NCBI GenBank assembly: GCA_963978905.1
Contig: OZ022258.1
Location: 27,904,716-27,968,715, forward strand
DNA from: Trichostrongylus colubriformis
Lineage: Eukaryota > Nematoda > Chromadorea > Rhabditida > Trichostrongylidae
DNA: 64,000 bases
Reading direction: 5' to 3'
The notes under the pieces were generated by a model. The model was not told where the DNA came from, ran no database searches, and was given only the letters and a program-made list of their open reading frames with translations. A program made the position numbers and the translations under genes. Position 1 is the first letter of the stretch. Each line of letters begins with the position of its first letter. This document shows positions 46,368 through 58,460 of this stretch, in pieces.

Positions 46368-46844
46368 GCCTTCCTAGACCCATGATTTGAATAATGTGGA
46401 TGACTGCTTCTAGAGACTTTCCTCAGTAACCGCATTACCCCTGACACTGTCTTCAAGATAATCCGAGAAGGGATAACACAGCGATGCGGTCAGGCTGAGA
46501 TAGGACGTACGTAATCACTCATCGATGTCAACCATTAGTAATATAGTAATCGGAGCTCTACAACTGCACTCCATTATGGTAATATTTACTATCCGCTTTC
46601 GACTTTCTATGCGCATCATGATGGCTGACTGAGCCGTCCAGGAATTGGTGGAAAGACTGCAACCCTTTATTGACCCCTGTTTGATCTTCGATTTGTCCAA
46701 ACGGCACTGCTCCTGACCTCCAACATATCTGCATGTCATCCCAATGTGGTGGCACTTAGTGCGACATCAACACATCGCAAATGACGGCGAGAGTTTGAAA
46801 GAGGTGTTTATATAAGTAGGAGTTGTTGTCACTACGATTTTATG

Positions 46845-46990
46845 GTTTCACAAAGATACTCTCACCCTGTTGGTTTCTCACTAATTAGAGCGCTTGTTTG
46901 CCTCTATCACTTCCTTATCAAATCACTCACTTGCGGAAGAACAGAGGTACCGACAAACACACAGACGAAGCGACGCACAAAGCCGGTGGT
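46845..46990 (+). repeat. CA/CAG-rich dispersed repeat, second copy
   Basis: Matches 9720-9890 (GGTTTCTCACTAATTAGAGC, CTTGCGGAAGAACAG, CGACGCACAAAG). From 46373 to 46840 there is no supported gene. Confidence 0.45.
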
Positions 46991-47082
46991 TTGTCTAATA
47001 GAACATATCGGACATTGGGACGATAGCAGTCTATGCGAAACGAGCAGTTAAGAGCAATGGTCAGATGTGGGTAGCGCTGCGA

Positions 47083-47406
47083 TTACAACGGTTGGAACTG
47101 GGAGGTTACCACCCTCTCAACAAGCAACCTTTTCTCGTTGGGAGCAAAACTTGCGATGTTGACCGATACCAAACCCTCAACCTTTCCTTGCATAGTCAGC
47201 AACAATGCCACTGCATCACCTAGCACTGATTTGGGCAATGTGAGTCTTTTTTCATCGTAGGAAGATAAGGTGCTGCTTGACTTGGGTCGACATCCCTCGA
47301 CGTGATTAGCGTGTCGAGAAGCTGTCACACAACTGCTGGCATTATTTCTACGCCCCATGATCGGAGTTTTTCCTTGAATATCTAGGATCTTGTCATATAA
47401 TGTTGC
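47083..47406 (-). CDS. Possible terminal exon, unrecognised
   Basis: After CTCGTGGCAG the minus strand is open for about 107 codons (KMATLYDKILDIQGKTPIMG, then later KRLTLPKSVLGDAVALLLTM, ending VVTSQFQPL and TAA). The composition looks like protein, but no upstream exon or known family was found. Confidence 0.3.
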   Translation of the reverse strand, partial: ATLYDKILDIQGKTPIMGRRNNASSCVTASRHANHVEGCRPKSSSTLSSYDEKRLTLPKSVLGDAVALLLTMQGKVEGLVSVNIASFAPNEKRLLVERVVTSQFQPL

Positions 47407-47574
47407 CATTTTCTGCCACGAGTTTCTACTGCCTTTAACTTTCTCCATACACATCCTCCTTCCTTGCCTGTGCCACTCAGTCTCTCTGTCTTTCTCATTG
47501 TACTTCTACAAGGTTTCACGCGTCCATGTGACCATCCTTCCACCAGCTGCCAGAAACCCTTCACAGCTACTAGT

Positions 47575-47830
47575 TCAAAAGAATACTGGCAAGGGAAGGA
47601 TACCAGACCCAAGTATGCATTTGTAATGAGGCACATATCACTCGACAATCCTTAGGACGCTGGTTTCAAATCCGCCTCGATATTTGCTAAACGATTCTCT
47701 GATTGTAGATATGGAGGTTTCTCCTAATAAATAATACAGTTGAAAGGTAAGTGTGGAGGCCCGAAGCGTGTGAGTGTAATCGTTTTATCGCAAAACTAGT
47801 GCGGTTTTCGTGTTTACAGGATCAAATCAC
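47575..47830 (+). repeat. Dispersed repeat family, copy C
   Basis: Direct match to 5520-5800 (GGCAAGGGAAGGATACCAGA, CACATATCACTCGAC, GCTAAACGATTC). An A-run lies just beyond, at about 47905-47921. Confidence 0.6.
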
Positions 47831-47956
47831 ACTGTGTGATGGGCATCTGTGCCATGTTTTAGCATGTTATAGCACATATTTGTCATGGTTGCAAGCTTTT
47901 TGCAAAAAAAAAAAAAAAACTGGGAAGACTAGTACTCGCTCATGCAACCCTTTTTG

Positions 47957-48298
47957 CTAAAGTTGGGAGAGACTCACATTGACTGGAAATTCACACATAG
48001 GGGTAATTCTACCCCATAGCACAAGTACAATAATTGTTACGGGGGATCCCGTAATGATAAATATTACATGTAGGGATTTATATATAGAGTATGATGCAGC
48101 GGAATTGGTTGGGAGCTTTGCTCCGGCAAATTCGATCTGAGGATCTTTAGTAGCTGTCGAAAAGCTTTTCTCAACCTCTGTGAAGGTGAATGACGTCGGG
48201 TAGTCATGACTTAGTTGTTTGATATGTGGACTGGCCTTTTCCACATAGACTGGCGGTCGACGCACAGAACTGTTACTGATTCCGCATGAAAAATACAT
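47957..48298 (-). CDS. Possible exon with hydrophobic span, unrecognised
   Basis: A 113-codon frame from ATG at 48298 (MYFSCGISNSSVRRPPVYVE, KQLSHDYPTSFTFTEVEKSF) with a hydrophobic run VIFIITGSPVTIIVLVLWG near its end. A GTAATA donor falls just before the hydrophobic run, so that part could be intron. Low certainty. Confidence 0.3.
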   Translation of the reverse strand: MYFSCGISNSSVRRPPVYVEKASPHIKQLSHDYPTSFTFTEVEKSFSTATKDPQIEFAGAKLPTNSAASYSIYKSLHVIFIITGSPVTIIVLVLWGRITPMCEFPVNVSLSQL

Positions 48299-48309
48299 TA
48301 CTTGCTCCT

Positions 48310-48790
48310 TTTATTACAAATCTGGATAGCATCTGAATCATTCAAGCAGCGTTTATAATTTGGAATTTGCGGAAAAGCACTAGATAGGTTCCGATTGGAA
48401 AACTGCGGAATTTGCTTCCTCGTTTCTCTAATCGTCTCGTCTTTTCGTAGCATGGAAATCATCAAGTATCTAATGCTTTTCTTCAAATTCCACGACTCTG
48501 CATTTCCGCAGTTTCCGAATTCCGCAATTCTCCCTATGTATTGTATCTCATCCCTTCCATAATTCTGCACATCAGCGAATATCACAATTCCGCACTCTCC
48601 ATTCCTTTGCTTTCTCTAATCCTCTAGTTTGGTGACGGCATGAGAATCGATACGTATCTAATGCTTTTCCGCGAATTCCACAATTCTGCATTTCCGCAAT
48701 CCCCCAAATTCCACAATTCTCCCAGTCGATACGTACCTTTATCGTTCTGGAAATGCCGCGCTTCTGCCATTCCGCACATTCCAAAACTAT
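48310..48790. repeat. AATTCCGCA-rich degenerate repeat
   Basis: Many near-copies of AATTCCACAATTCTGCATTTC-like words (the sites vary) with TCGATACGTA(T/C)CT between them. Shorter relatives lie at 54930-55010 (inverted) and 59410-59500, the latter sharing ATTCCAAAACTATGAACGCTGCC-like ends. Confidence 0.6.
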
Positions 48791-48974
48791 AAAGGCTGCC
48801 ACATGAGGATCGCAGTATCAAAAGACAGATGCCATCATTTGGAAGACTGGACAGTGAAGCCGTCGATACCGTTGCGTTGTATCTATATCTTTGCAACTGA
48901 TATCAGAGCACAAACCAAATACATATGCTTCCCCATGTGCATCAGAGTGACACTGTGCATCAGATGCTTCAACT

Positions 48975-49620
48975 GTAGCGGTCGTGTTGTAGTGGGGAAC
49001 GGCTTACAGGATCTCATCCCATCCACCCGCTGATGGCTTTGATTAGCGCTACTTACTCGTTATCAGTTTTGATCCGTCACCATTGAGGTTATCAATTAGC
49101 AGTGTCGACATACACTGTCTGTTAAGAGAGGAAACGGCTTAAGCGATATTCACACCCTGAAGCTTTTTACTGGATCCTATCAACCATTATCATTGTAGGT
49201 TACCCACCATTAATATTCTCATCCCACACCGTATAACCTCTGTGAGTATCAATGCTCCAGGGTTGGCGCGAAAGGCGAAATGGAATCGGCGACATTCACC
49301 TTCTGATGCTCCTTATCAAATCCTATCAGCGTTTTCAATGTGGATCAGTCACCATTGATGCCTCCATACCATCCTGATAAACAACTATGGGTGTCATCGC
49401 TCCAGGATCTACGTGGAAGACGAAACGACTTCAGTGACGTTCGCCTTTCGACGCTCCTTATCACCTCTTATCAGCTGCTATCACTTTCGATCTACCACCG
49501 CTCGGATCCTTTTACCATCCTATCAGTAGTAAAGTTCAGAATTTCATCATTGCTCTGACATTAGATGAGAATTTCGTGGCAAACAGAAAGACAAACACAC
49601 ACGAAGACATAGTGAGTGAA
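48975..49620 (+). repeat. 145-bp-unit repeat, partial copy
   Basis: Contains three plus-orientation units (TTATCAAATCCTATCAGCG-like, CACCATTGATG, GCGAAAGGCGAAATG-like blocks) ending in an ACA-rich tract near 49595. From 49830 to 50200 nothing is supported. Confidence 0.65.
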
Positions 49621-50199
49621 TCTTGTAGAGGTACGATTTTTCGACAAAGTCGACCCTGAAGGGCGGCTCGCGTCAGTTGTTAACAACTACGCCGCCTCTA
49701 CAGTTCAGGGCTTCGCTTGGACAGATTTTACGCCAAAAATATGCTTCCTGAACCCTTTCTCATTAACCATATATCCCTATCAATATCTATATGTTATATC
49801 CATAACCATTCTAATCACCAGTTAACGTCGCAAATCCTAAGCCGCGTTCATAGCGGATTGAATGGGCTTTTTAGCTGATCGGCGTAAGGTAGGAGATGCG
49901 TATCGTATGAAAAAATGAGGGCATTTACGATTCGAGAGAATTAGGATCGGCGTATTCCCGATTTGAGAGAAATGGTGCATTCGCGTCAAGGATAAGATAC
50001 ATATCGATCGAACAAGTGAGAGTAATGGCGCATCATTTGAGAAAATTGGCTGATCCGCTAATCTGGATTCTGGCTATTTGTCACAATGCAAATAAACTGA
50101 AATGGTGGTACATGGCATTCCGAAAATCTCGAAAGCGCCTATGCCGATCCACCGATACGCCAAACCCATCAAGATGGGTATGAACGCAGCCCTAAACTC

Positions 50200-50505
50200 A
50201 GGTATAGGGGTAATGTGGGTGACAAGAAATCCCAAAAGGATCACTGGCTAAAAAATTACGGGTCCGAGAGGCCGTATGGCAAAATTTCCCGCGGAAGGCG
50301 CCCACTTGAGCTGTGGCGGAAGCAGCCTCATCAGACCAAGATTCCTTTCTTATGTCAGGCCGTCTCCTAGGGTCGACTTCGCCGAGGAATAACTGAGTGT
50401 TGAGTAATGAGAACGATATCTATCGTATCGTACTGAAGCCGTATTTATCGAAATAAAGTGGTGCAAAATGTGTTAGCTTTCGTGGTGAGCACGTCCATCG
50501 GTCAG
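50200..50505 (+). repeat. Dispersed TATCGTATCG repeat, copy 3
   Basis: Shares GTAATGTGGGTGACAAGAAA, ATTACGGGTCCGAGAGGCC, TAACTGAGTGTTGAGTAATG and ACGTCCATCGGT with the copies at 17480 and 59860. It abuts the next repeat. Confidence 0.7.
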
Positions 50506-50506
50506 T

Positions 50507-51970
50507 ATCCTACTATATATAATTCGCTTAGTATGTCTGTGTGTGTGTGTGTGTGTTTGTCCGTCTGTCACGAAATTTATATCTCGCGTCGCAGCAAAGC
50601 TGGGACGCTGAATTTCACAAGTTATATAGGGGGTGCCAAGGGAACCCCAGCGGTGGTGGACCGAAAGTGATAGCAGCTGATAAGCGCTGATAATAAGCCT
50701 CGAAAGGCAAATGTCACCAAATCCGTTTCGCCTTTCGCATTGGCTCCGGAGCGTTCATACTCATAGGTATTGTGCGGTGTGGGACGGGAACATTAATGGT
50801 GGGTGATCCAGCTTGATAACGCTCGATAAGATTCGATAAGGGGCATAAAAAGGCTAGAGTCGTCAAATCCGTTTCCCTTTTCGCATTGGTCCCGGAGCGT
50901 TCATACTTACGGGCTCTTTGCAGAGTGGAACAGGGACATTGATGGTGGGTGACCCAGCTTAGCAACGGTTGATAAGATTTGATAAGGAGCATGAGAAGGC
51001 AAATGTCGTCAAATTCGTTTCGCCTTTCGTGTAGATCCAAGAGCACTGACACTCAATGGGTGTTTAGGAGGGTGGGCCAGGGACATTAATGGTGGGTGTC
51101 CCGCATTGATAACGGTTGATAAGATTTGATAATGAGCGTAAAAAGGCTAGAGTCGTCTAATTCATTTCGCCTTTCGGGTTGATCCCAGAGCGCCGATATT
51201 CATAAATGTTTTGAGTGTTGGGACAGGGACATTAATGGTGGGTGGCTCGCATCGATAACGGTTGATAAGATTCGATAAGGAGCATGAGAAGGCATATGTC
51301 GTCAAATGCGTTTCGCCTTTCGTGTTGATCCAAGAGCGCTGACACTCATAACTGTTCAGCAGGGTGGGACGGGTAAATCAACGGTGGGTGATCCAAACTG
51401 ATAATAGTTGATAAGATTCGATAAGGAGCGTAAGACGGGGAATGTCACCAAGGCCGGTTCGCTTTTGCGGCTAACAGTGAAGTGTTAACATTCGCAGGTA
51501 TTGTAGGGTACGAGGAGCTCAATGGTGTTGTTGATTACACGGGCCTCAGTGAAACTGATAACGGCTTACATTAGCTGATAAGAACCGTTAGGAATTGAAT
51601 GGGATGAAATCCTTTACATCGCTTGCCGCTACTGCTACATATACGACCGCTTTACAAACACGTCTGATGCTTACTGTCATTGGGTTAACATATTCTGTTT
51701 ATGTTCTGATATCACTGGCCGATGTATCGACCGCTAAACTCCCTAGCGTTCCAGAAAATGGTGCATTTCTCTTGATACTGCGATCTACATTGATAATCAT
51801 GATACAACCTACATTTGGGATAGCAAAGCAAGCGATTCGCTCGGAATCATTTTGAAATCAATGCGGTATGGCAGCAACCCTGAGTATCGACCGCTAGACT
51901 ATGCAAAATTCCAAATAGTGAGGCGTGTTTACGAAAACGAAAAACATCGATAATCGGGATATGGATCTGC
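50507..51970 (-). repeat. 145-bp-unit repeat, long single arm
   Basis: Begins CCTACTATATATAATTCGC, then a GT-rich tract, then six tandem units (GATAAG-type starts near 50680, 50833, 50979, 51126, 51276, 51421, spacing ~146 bp), and ends at GGATATGGATCTGCC. Same order as 1439-2599. Confidence 0.85.
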
Positions 51971-52399
51971 CATCAATGGGTCCGATGCAAAGCGACTGAA
52001 GTATCATGGCGTCGGAACGCTTTCCTTATCACGCCATCTTCTCTGCTTTTTTCCAATTCAATAGCTCAGCTGAAAGCAGAGGAAAGGAAATTTCCGCTCA
52101 ATTCCATACACAGCCGTGTTCGTGCCGATCAAACCTGTTTTGCACACCATCGCCATGAATCGCGCGCAGTAGTGTGCGCCAGCCAACTGGTTAAAGAATA
52201 GAATGGATGATACAACCGAAATACCCCTACCAGTGACTTGAGGAGAAAGTGGTTCTCATTTGATAGTGTAACTATTCAAATGCAGCCGTTCAACGGATTC
52301 TCATCCACCATGTAGGTTGCACCGGCTATGAACACCTCTAATGCAATCGTAATGAGCGGTGAGATTATCCTTCTCTCCTACATTATATGAGGCGGCTGT

Positions 52400-54210
52400 C
52401 TCAAGGTATGACCGCGGACTTAAGTGCGTCTGTTGATGATGGAGCGAAAGTGATAGCAGCTGATAAGGGCTAATCAGGAGGAGTTGAAACCTTTGAAAGG
52501 CGAATGTCGCCACATTAGCTTCGCCCTTCCTAGCTGAGCCCGAAGCGTTGACACTTTTAGGTGCTCCGCATAGTAGGAAGGGGACATTGATAGTGGGTGA
52601 TTCAAATTTATAATGGCTGATAAGATACGACAAGGAACGTGAAAAAGCGAATGCCTCCAAATCTTTTTCGTCTTCAGCGATCCTACAGCTCCGACACTCG
52701 TGTTTCGAGGGATGGGACAGGAATACTATTGGTGGATAATCAAAATTGACGTCCTTGGACAAATGCCACCAAGTCCATTTCGCTTTTTCGCTGACTGTGG
52801 AATGTTCACGTTCATAGGTGTTGCAGTCTACAGAACCTCAATGGTGCCTTATCATATCCGATAACGACCTACAGAGGCTGATAAGATCCGCGAGCAAGTG
52901 AATGGAATGAGACCTAGTCACCATTTACAGCTACTGTACAACCGCTATAGTAAAAGCGTCTGATGTTCAGTGTGATTGGATGAACATACTATGCTTATTT
53001 TCTGATATCAGTTGTCGTTGAATCGACCGCTGTGCTTGAGACCTGTTGTGCACTTATTTGATACCAGTTGGCCTATCGCACAGTACTGCGCGAATAACAT
53101 AATAGAATTTTGTGGTGGGAAAATGGTGGATATTGACTTTCTGCTGAGCATCTACTTTTTACATATGGATGATAAATATCAACCGATAAGATATCACCGC
53201 TGAGGAAAGTCACCATTTTCCACAGGTCCAGATTATTCAGCGGTTGATGCCTTTTGTTACAATGATATCGACGATCAATATTCAGGAATGATATGGGTAA
53301 ATCCACTAATCGGTTAACCCTTTGGCTGAAGTGGTCACTATTGGGAGCTTAGATAGTTTAGGGACCCGCAGTTTTGGATTCAACTACATCAATTGGTAGC
53401 AACTCATCCATTTGCTGAGCTTCTATTTTCTTCATATTGGTGGCAGATCCATACGCCAGCTGTCGATGCTTATCGTTTTTGTAAACATGCACCACTACTT
53501 GGAATTTTACATAGTCAAGCGGTCGATACCCACTATTGTTGCTGGCACTGCATGACAGAATGAATCGCTTGCTTTGCTACCACAAATCTAGATCGTGTCT
53601 TGATCAGCAATAGATATCAGAACATAAACAAAATATGTTCACCCAATGGTACTGAGTAACAGACGCATTTACTACAGCAGTTGTATAGTAGTAGTAAGCG
53701 GTGTACAGGACATTATCCCTTCCCCATTTCTTATTGACTCTGCCCTGTGAGCTGTTATCAATTTCGTAAAGTCACCATTTGACCTTCGTACCCTGTAATA
53801 CTTGTGAGAGTGAACATTCCACTGTAAGCCAGAAGAGCGAAACGGATTTGGCGACATTAGCCTTTTCACGCTACTTATCGAATCTTATCAACCGTTATCA
53901 ATGCGGGCCACCCACCTTTAATGTTCCCGTCCAATCCCGCAAAACATCTATGAGTGTCAGCGCTCTAGGATCAACCCGAAAGGCGAAACGACTTCGGTTA
54001 TTCGCCTTTTGAAGCTCCTTATGAGCCCTTATCAGCTGCTATCACTTTTGATCCACCGCCACGATGGTCCCCTTACCACCTCCTATATCACTTGTAAATT
54101 TCAGAGTCTCAGCTTTGCTGCGACGCGAGATATGAATTTCCGGTCAAACAGACACACACACAAACACACAGACACTTCAAAAGACACACTTTGCCAATTA
54201 CATAAAGTAG
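52400..54210. repeat. 145-bp-unit repeat, second inverted pair
   Basis: 52400-53040 is in the orientation of the 50.5-kb arm and 53447-54210 in the opposite one, ending CATAAAGTAGG. Between them lie two inverted copies of the flanking segment with GATGCTCAGC. No gene is supported from 51970 to 52400, and 54300-54930 holds only further flanking-segment copies. Confidence 0.7.
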
Positions 54211-55415
54211 GATTGCGATCTGCATGGATGATCATGATACTATCAGGACTTGTGTAGCAATGTGAATGATTCTTTTTCCATGCGTTACCAACATCAATAA
54301 TGGGTATGGACCACTAGACTATGGAATCCCAGATAGTGGTGCATGTTTACAAGAACGATGAGCATCTTATTTGTTAACATGCATCACTATCTGGAATCAT
54401 ATGGATCTACCACCAATATATAAGAATTAGATGCTCAGCAAACGGACAAATTGTTATCAATTGATGCAGTTAAATCCAAAGCTGACCATCCTTAAAATAT
54501 AGGAACTTCTAGAAATGACCACTCTAGCCGAAGGGTTAGCTGATAAGTGAATTTACCCATGTCACTGAACATTGATCTTCAATTCATTGTAACAAAAGGT
54601 ATCGATTGCTAAATCATCTGGACATCTGCAAAATGGTGACCTTCCTCTGCGCTAATATCATCGATCTCGGTTGACATCAGTCACCTGTATGTAGAAAGCA
54701 GATGCTCAGGAAAAGGCAACATTAACCATTTCTCCATTACATAATTCTATTGTGTCATTCGCGCAGTACTGTGCGATCGTCCAACTGGTTATTGAATAAA
54801 CACGCTTCATTCCTGATGCATTTGCATCAGTCATCGATATCACTGTATTAAGAAGAGGTAACCACCGCCAGATCATTTGGAACTCCAAAAAGTAGTGGCC
54901 CTCTTCGGCGGTGCGATATGCAGTCGGCAATGTTCATAGTTGAATTCGCGGAAATGCGGAGCTTACGTTCTTGTGGAAGTTGCGGAAAGGGATAAAATAC
55001 TTATCGATTGTTTCGTCAGCGAACGTGAATGATAAGACAAAGCTTTTTCTACACTGAAGGAACAGTGAAGTCTCATACATTGCTTTCCACGATACAAGTC
55101 CTTCCATTCTCGTTCACTCTTCTCTGCTCTCGATCATTCGTTTCTAATTTGTGAAATCCGTCTGCTGTCACACTGCAGTGTCTTTGGGTGACGTACAAGT
55201 GTTCCGACCAGCGTGCCGGGAGTTCATGTCACCAGAGTTGTAAAGAGAGTAATACACTATTGAAACGACGAGATTAAGATTCTTGTGAGACTAAAACAAT
55301 GTATTACGGCTTCAGCCTTGCTTCCCCTTCATTATCGCTTCTGCTTTCAGTAAGGATTTGTATTTAGTGGAAGACGCCCTAACTTCACTATTTAATTTAC
55401 AGATACCGATCTTTA

Positions 55416-55747
55416 TTACATATTGACCCTACAAATATCTGCCCCTTTATTTTGGCATAAGTAGACCATCTGCGGGGAAAAATCCTGAAATCACTAGTAA
55501 ATCAATCGTCTGGTGAAGTGAACTCACCGATGGGTGACCTGACCCCACACTAATCATCGGAACACTTGCAATACACCCGTGCTGAGGTGTATTCTCAATA
55601 ACGATACTGAACAAATTTCGGAGATGGCTGTCTTTTGTATCAGACTTGGAAATGGCAGTGGCATACTTCTTCTGAACCAGTTCTAGATCGTATTTGAAAA
55701 TCCACCTTAGCAATACCGTGTGACATTCTGTCACATTTTGAAGAGAA
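55416..55747 (-). CDS. Two-exon gene end, probably secreted, unrecognised
   Basis: Exon 55528-55747 (SLQNVTECHTVLLRWIFKYD, then LELVQKKYATAISKSDTKDS, ending GCIASVPMISVGSGHPS) follows CTAACGTACAG and ends at a GTGAGT donor. After a 43-nt intron, exon 55416-55484 (DFSPQMVYLCQNKGADICRV then NM, TAA) follows GTGATTTCAG in phase 0. Four cysteines and an NVT glycosylation site suggest a secreted or extracellular protein. Upstream exons may lie beyond the mariners at 55922-57975. No family is recognised. Confidence 0.5.
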
Positions 55748-55921
55748 CTGTACGTTAGAGTCGATTAAAACATCATCTATCAGATGTATGTTAGCTCTGT
55801 CCGAACTTAAGAGAAAATGATAACAAATAGCCCAACGATCTTTTATTTAACATCAACAGGGACAACAGCATCTAAGTTCGCATTTCAGTGCAAAGAAACA
55901 AAAACGAAGTTTCAGAAAGTA

Positions 55922-56773
55922 TTAGGTTGGAACATAATTTCTGTCACACAATGACAAAAAATTTCAAATTTATTTTTCTTTATTTGTGTCTAACTTCAAT
56001 CAACAAAATATGCACCATTATGATCAACAATATATTGCCAACGAATAGGGAGATTATAGATGCCTTGCTTATAGAAGTCTGGAGATTTCTGGTCGAAGAA
56101 AGTCTGGAGGCCGATTTTGAGATCATCGTCATCTTTGAACTGCCGTCCATCGAGGAAGTGGCTCAGAGATCGGAATAGGTGGTAGTCAGTTGGGGCCATG
56201 TCCGGAGATTACGGTGGACGGGGGAGGCTCGTTTAACCAAGGTCCTGGATCCTTTGACACGCCAACTTTGCCACATGTGGGTGAGCGTTATCGTGGAGGA
56301 AGAGGTCTTGGTCCATTTTTCCGGTAAGTTTTGCCGCTCCGGTGTCCAATTGCCTGCAGTAGAGATCGGCAGTGGCTGTCGTGTTGGATGGTAACAGTTT
56401 CCTATTTTTTTGAAAATTTTCAAAAAAAAATTTTTTTTCTCAATGCAATTTTTTGAAATTTTTCCTGTTCCAATTTGAGCCGATCGAGCCATCGGGCTGC
56501 CGCCATATGGGAGACAGTACCTGGGTCCATCGACTGTTTAATTTTGTTAGTGGCCTCGCATGCTGAGAAACCGAGGCGGTGTTCGTGAATTTCGCACCTT
56601 TCGCGAAATTGCCGTAAATTCACTGCTAGTTGAAGCCGTAGAGAATATGAATGTGCTATTCAGAAGCCCTTTTCAGACGCTTCATATACCCCCCACTACC
56701 AAATGCTCCCGAAGCTTCCACAGTTTTCCCCAAGGAAAACAAAAAGTGTGACAGAAATTATGTTCCAACCTAA
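55922..56773 (-). mobile_element. Mariner element, internally deleted
   Basis: Inverted ends TTAGGTTGGAACATAATTTC and complement, flanked by TA. The minus-strand transposase remnant has the N-terminal HTH (NLRQFRERCEIHEHRLGFSA, 56420-56623) and the C-terminal catalytic end. There the second and third Asp (LHDNAHPHVAKLACQ ... APTDYHLFRSL) are 34 residues apart, the mariner DD34D spacing. Two stops fall between them, and the region around the first Asp is deleted. Confidence 0.9.
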
Positions 56774-56775
56774 TA

Positions 56776-57975
56776 TTAGGTTGTCCGGAAAGTAATGAGA
56801 CAAATGCAGTGGTGAGATTCAACAGTAAGTATCTTTGGACGTCAGAGTCGTGAGAGGACAAAACTCTGGAATTCAGTGTTTCAAGACCCGTACATATACG
56901 CCCATTGGCATATGGTCCATACCGTCTTCATCGTTCACAAACGTGTCAAAGATGGATGAGAAAAAACGCTATGTCGGGCAGCTATCCTTCTACACTACCG
57001 TTCCGGCTTATTCGCGGATGAGACCCATCGGCTCTTGCTGGAAGAAGTGAAGAATCAAGCACCTGCTCGAGCGACGTGCTTCAGATGGTACGGCAAGTTC
57101 GGCGAAGGAGAGAAATTCGTTCAGGTACTAGTTCAGGACGTCCACCGACACGAAAGAAAACGCATACTTGCCACCTGTGAGGAACGACCTGACATTACAG
57201 TGCGCGAGCTTGCGGCCTCCTCAGGTGCTCCTAAATCCGCGGTACACGAGGTTCTTCGTGCGTCAGGTAAAGTGGCGAAGTTGCCTCAAGTGCTTCCTCA
57301 CGCTCTCAGCTCTCGCAACAAGAAGAAGCGTGTTGAAGTGTGTACTTCTCTGCTCAGCCGTCATCGCACGCTTTTCTGGATCGACATTGGGTCAACTTCG
57401 ACGAACTGCCGAAACCGCGGCAGAAACACCTCGATCATGACAAGGAGTTGCTCTCATTCTGATGGGATATTAACGGCCCGTTGTTTTGGGAGCTGGTTCT
57501 AACTGTGTCCATGGTCGACTCTGAAAGATGCTGTATTCAGCTGGAAAAAGTAGCTGAGAATCTGCGTACTAGCCGTCGTGGGAGAGGCAGAATCCTTTTC
57601 CTCATGGATAAAGCCAGGCCACACACGTCGAAAAGGACTCAGAGTAAGCTTAAAGAGCTGGAGGTCGAAGTTGTACTCCATCCACAGTACTCACCAGATC
57701 TCGCCCCAACAGACTTCCACATTTCGTTCTCTTCAATCCTCTTTTGCTGGAAAAAAATTCACCAACCGGGAGGACGTCAAAATAGCTGTCAACAACTTCT
57801 CGAAGTCGAAGTCTCCGCAGTTCTTTGCTAGTGGCATCAGATCTCTACCGCAAAGATGGCACTATGTGAAGGAATACAATGGCGAATTTTATGGTAAATG
57901 ATATTGATTTGTAAGAAAGTTACTGACGAATCACTGTACTGCGACATTTGTCTCACTACTTTTCGGACGACCTAA
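56776..57975 (+). mobile_element. Mariner element, second type, decayed
   Basis: Inverted ends TTAGGTTGTCCGGAAAGTAA and complement TTTTCGGACGACCTAA, with TA on the right (57976-57977). The left TA is shared with the neighbouring mariner. The plus-strand transposase is readable in pieces: FRWYGKFGEG near 57090, TVRELAASSGAPKSAVHEVL near 57200-57260, and LFLMDKARPHTSKRTQSKLK ... HPQYSPDLAPTDFH near 57595-57720. The last two Asp are 34 residues apart (DD34D). Frameshifts near 57050, 57480 and 57730 make it inactive. Confidence 0.9.
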
Positions 57976-58099
57976 TAGTAAATATTTCATCCCGAAAGCT
58001 TGCGTGTAAGCAAGCACACCCGCAAAATACACGGTGTTTCCTTCCGAAGGGCCATTTGGAAAACAAATAAAATCATCAACGTTAATTTCAACAACAGCT

Positions 58100-58460
58100 A
58101 TACCTATTTCAGTTTAGCAATTAGCCGCACGTGACATTGCTGAAGTGTTGGAAGCGCTGGATGGGTGGAGCATGCATATGAGGCCCACCGCGAACAGCGT
58201 CGTCGGGTGTACGTGCCATCAAGGCACATACCTTCCCTCGACGCTCGGCTGCGAACTTTCGATGAATACCTCGCTGTGTGCAATCCCCAAAATTTTACAA
58301 ACTACACGAGGCTATCCCTATCGGAGTTCGAGCAGCTGTATGAACGTCTGAGTGGGTAGCTGCTCCACTCCGTCACTCACGACTCCCCCATAGGGCGACG
58401 TCAGCGACTTTCTATTTTCTTAAGGTACTAGGTATTCCAGAGGGACCATGTTCATACATG
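58100..58460 (+). pseudogene. PIF/Harbinger-type transposase fragment
   Basis: After CTATTTCAGTTTAG the plus strand reads LAARDIAEVLEALDG. In a shifted frame follows HREQRRRVYVPSRHIPSLDA, then FDEYLAVCNPQNFTNYTRLS and EFEQLYERLSG, a stop, then HDSPIGRRQRLSIFLRY and another stop. The order resembles the N-terminal region of HARBI1-like transposases, ahead of the DDE nuclease. The nuclease domain is not seen, so this is a relic. The assignment rests on motif memory. Confidence 0.55.
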
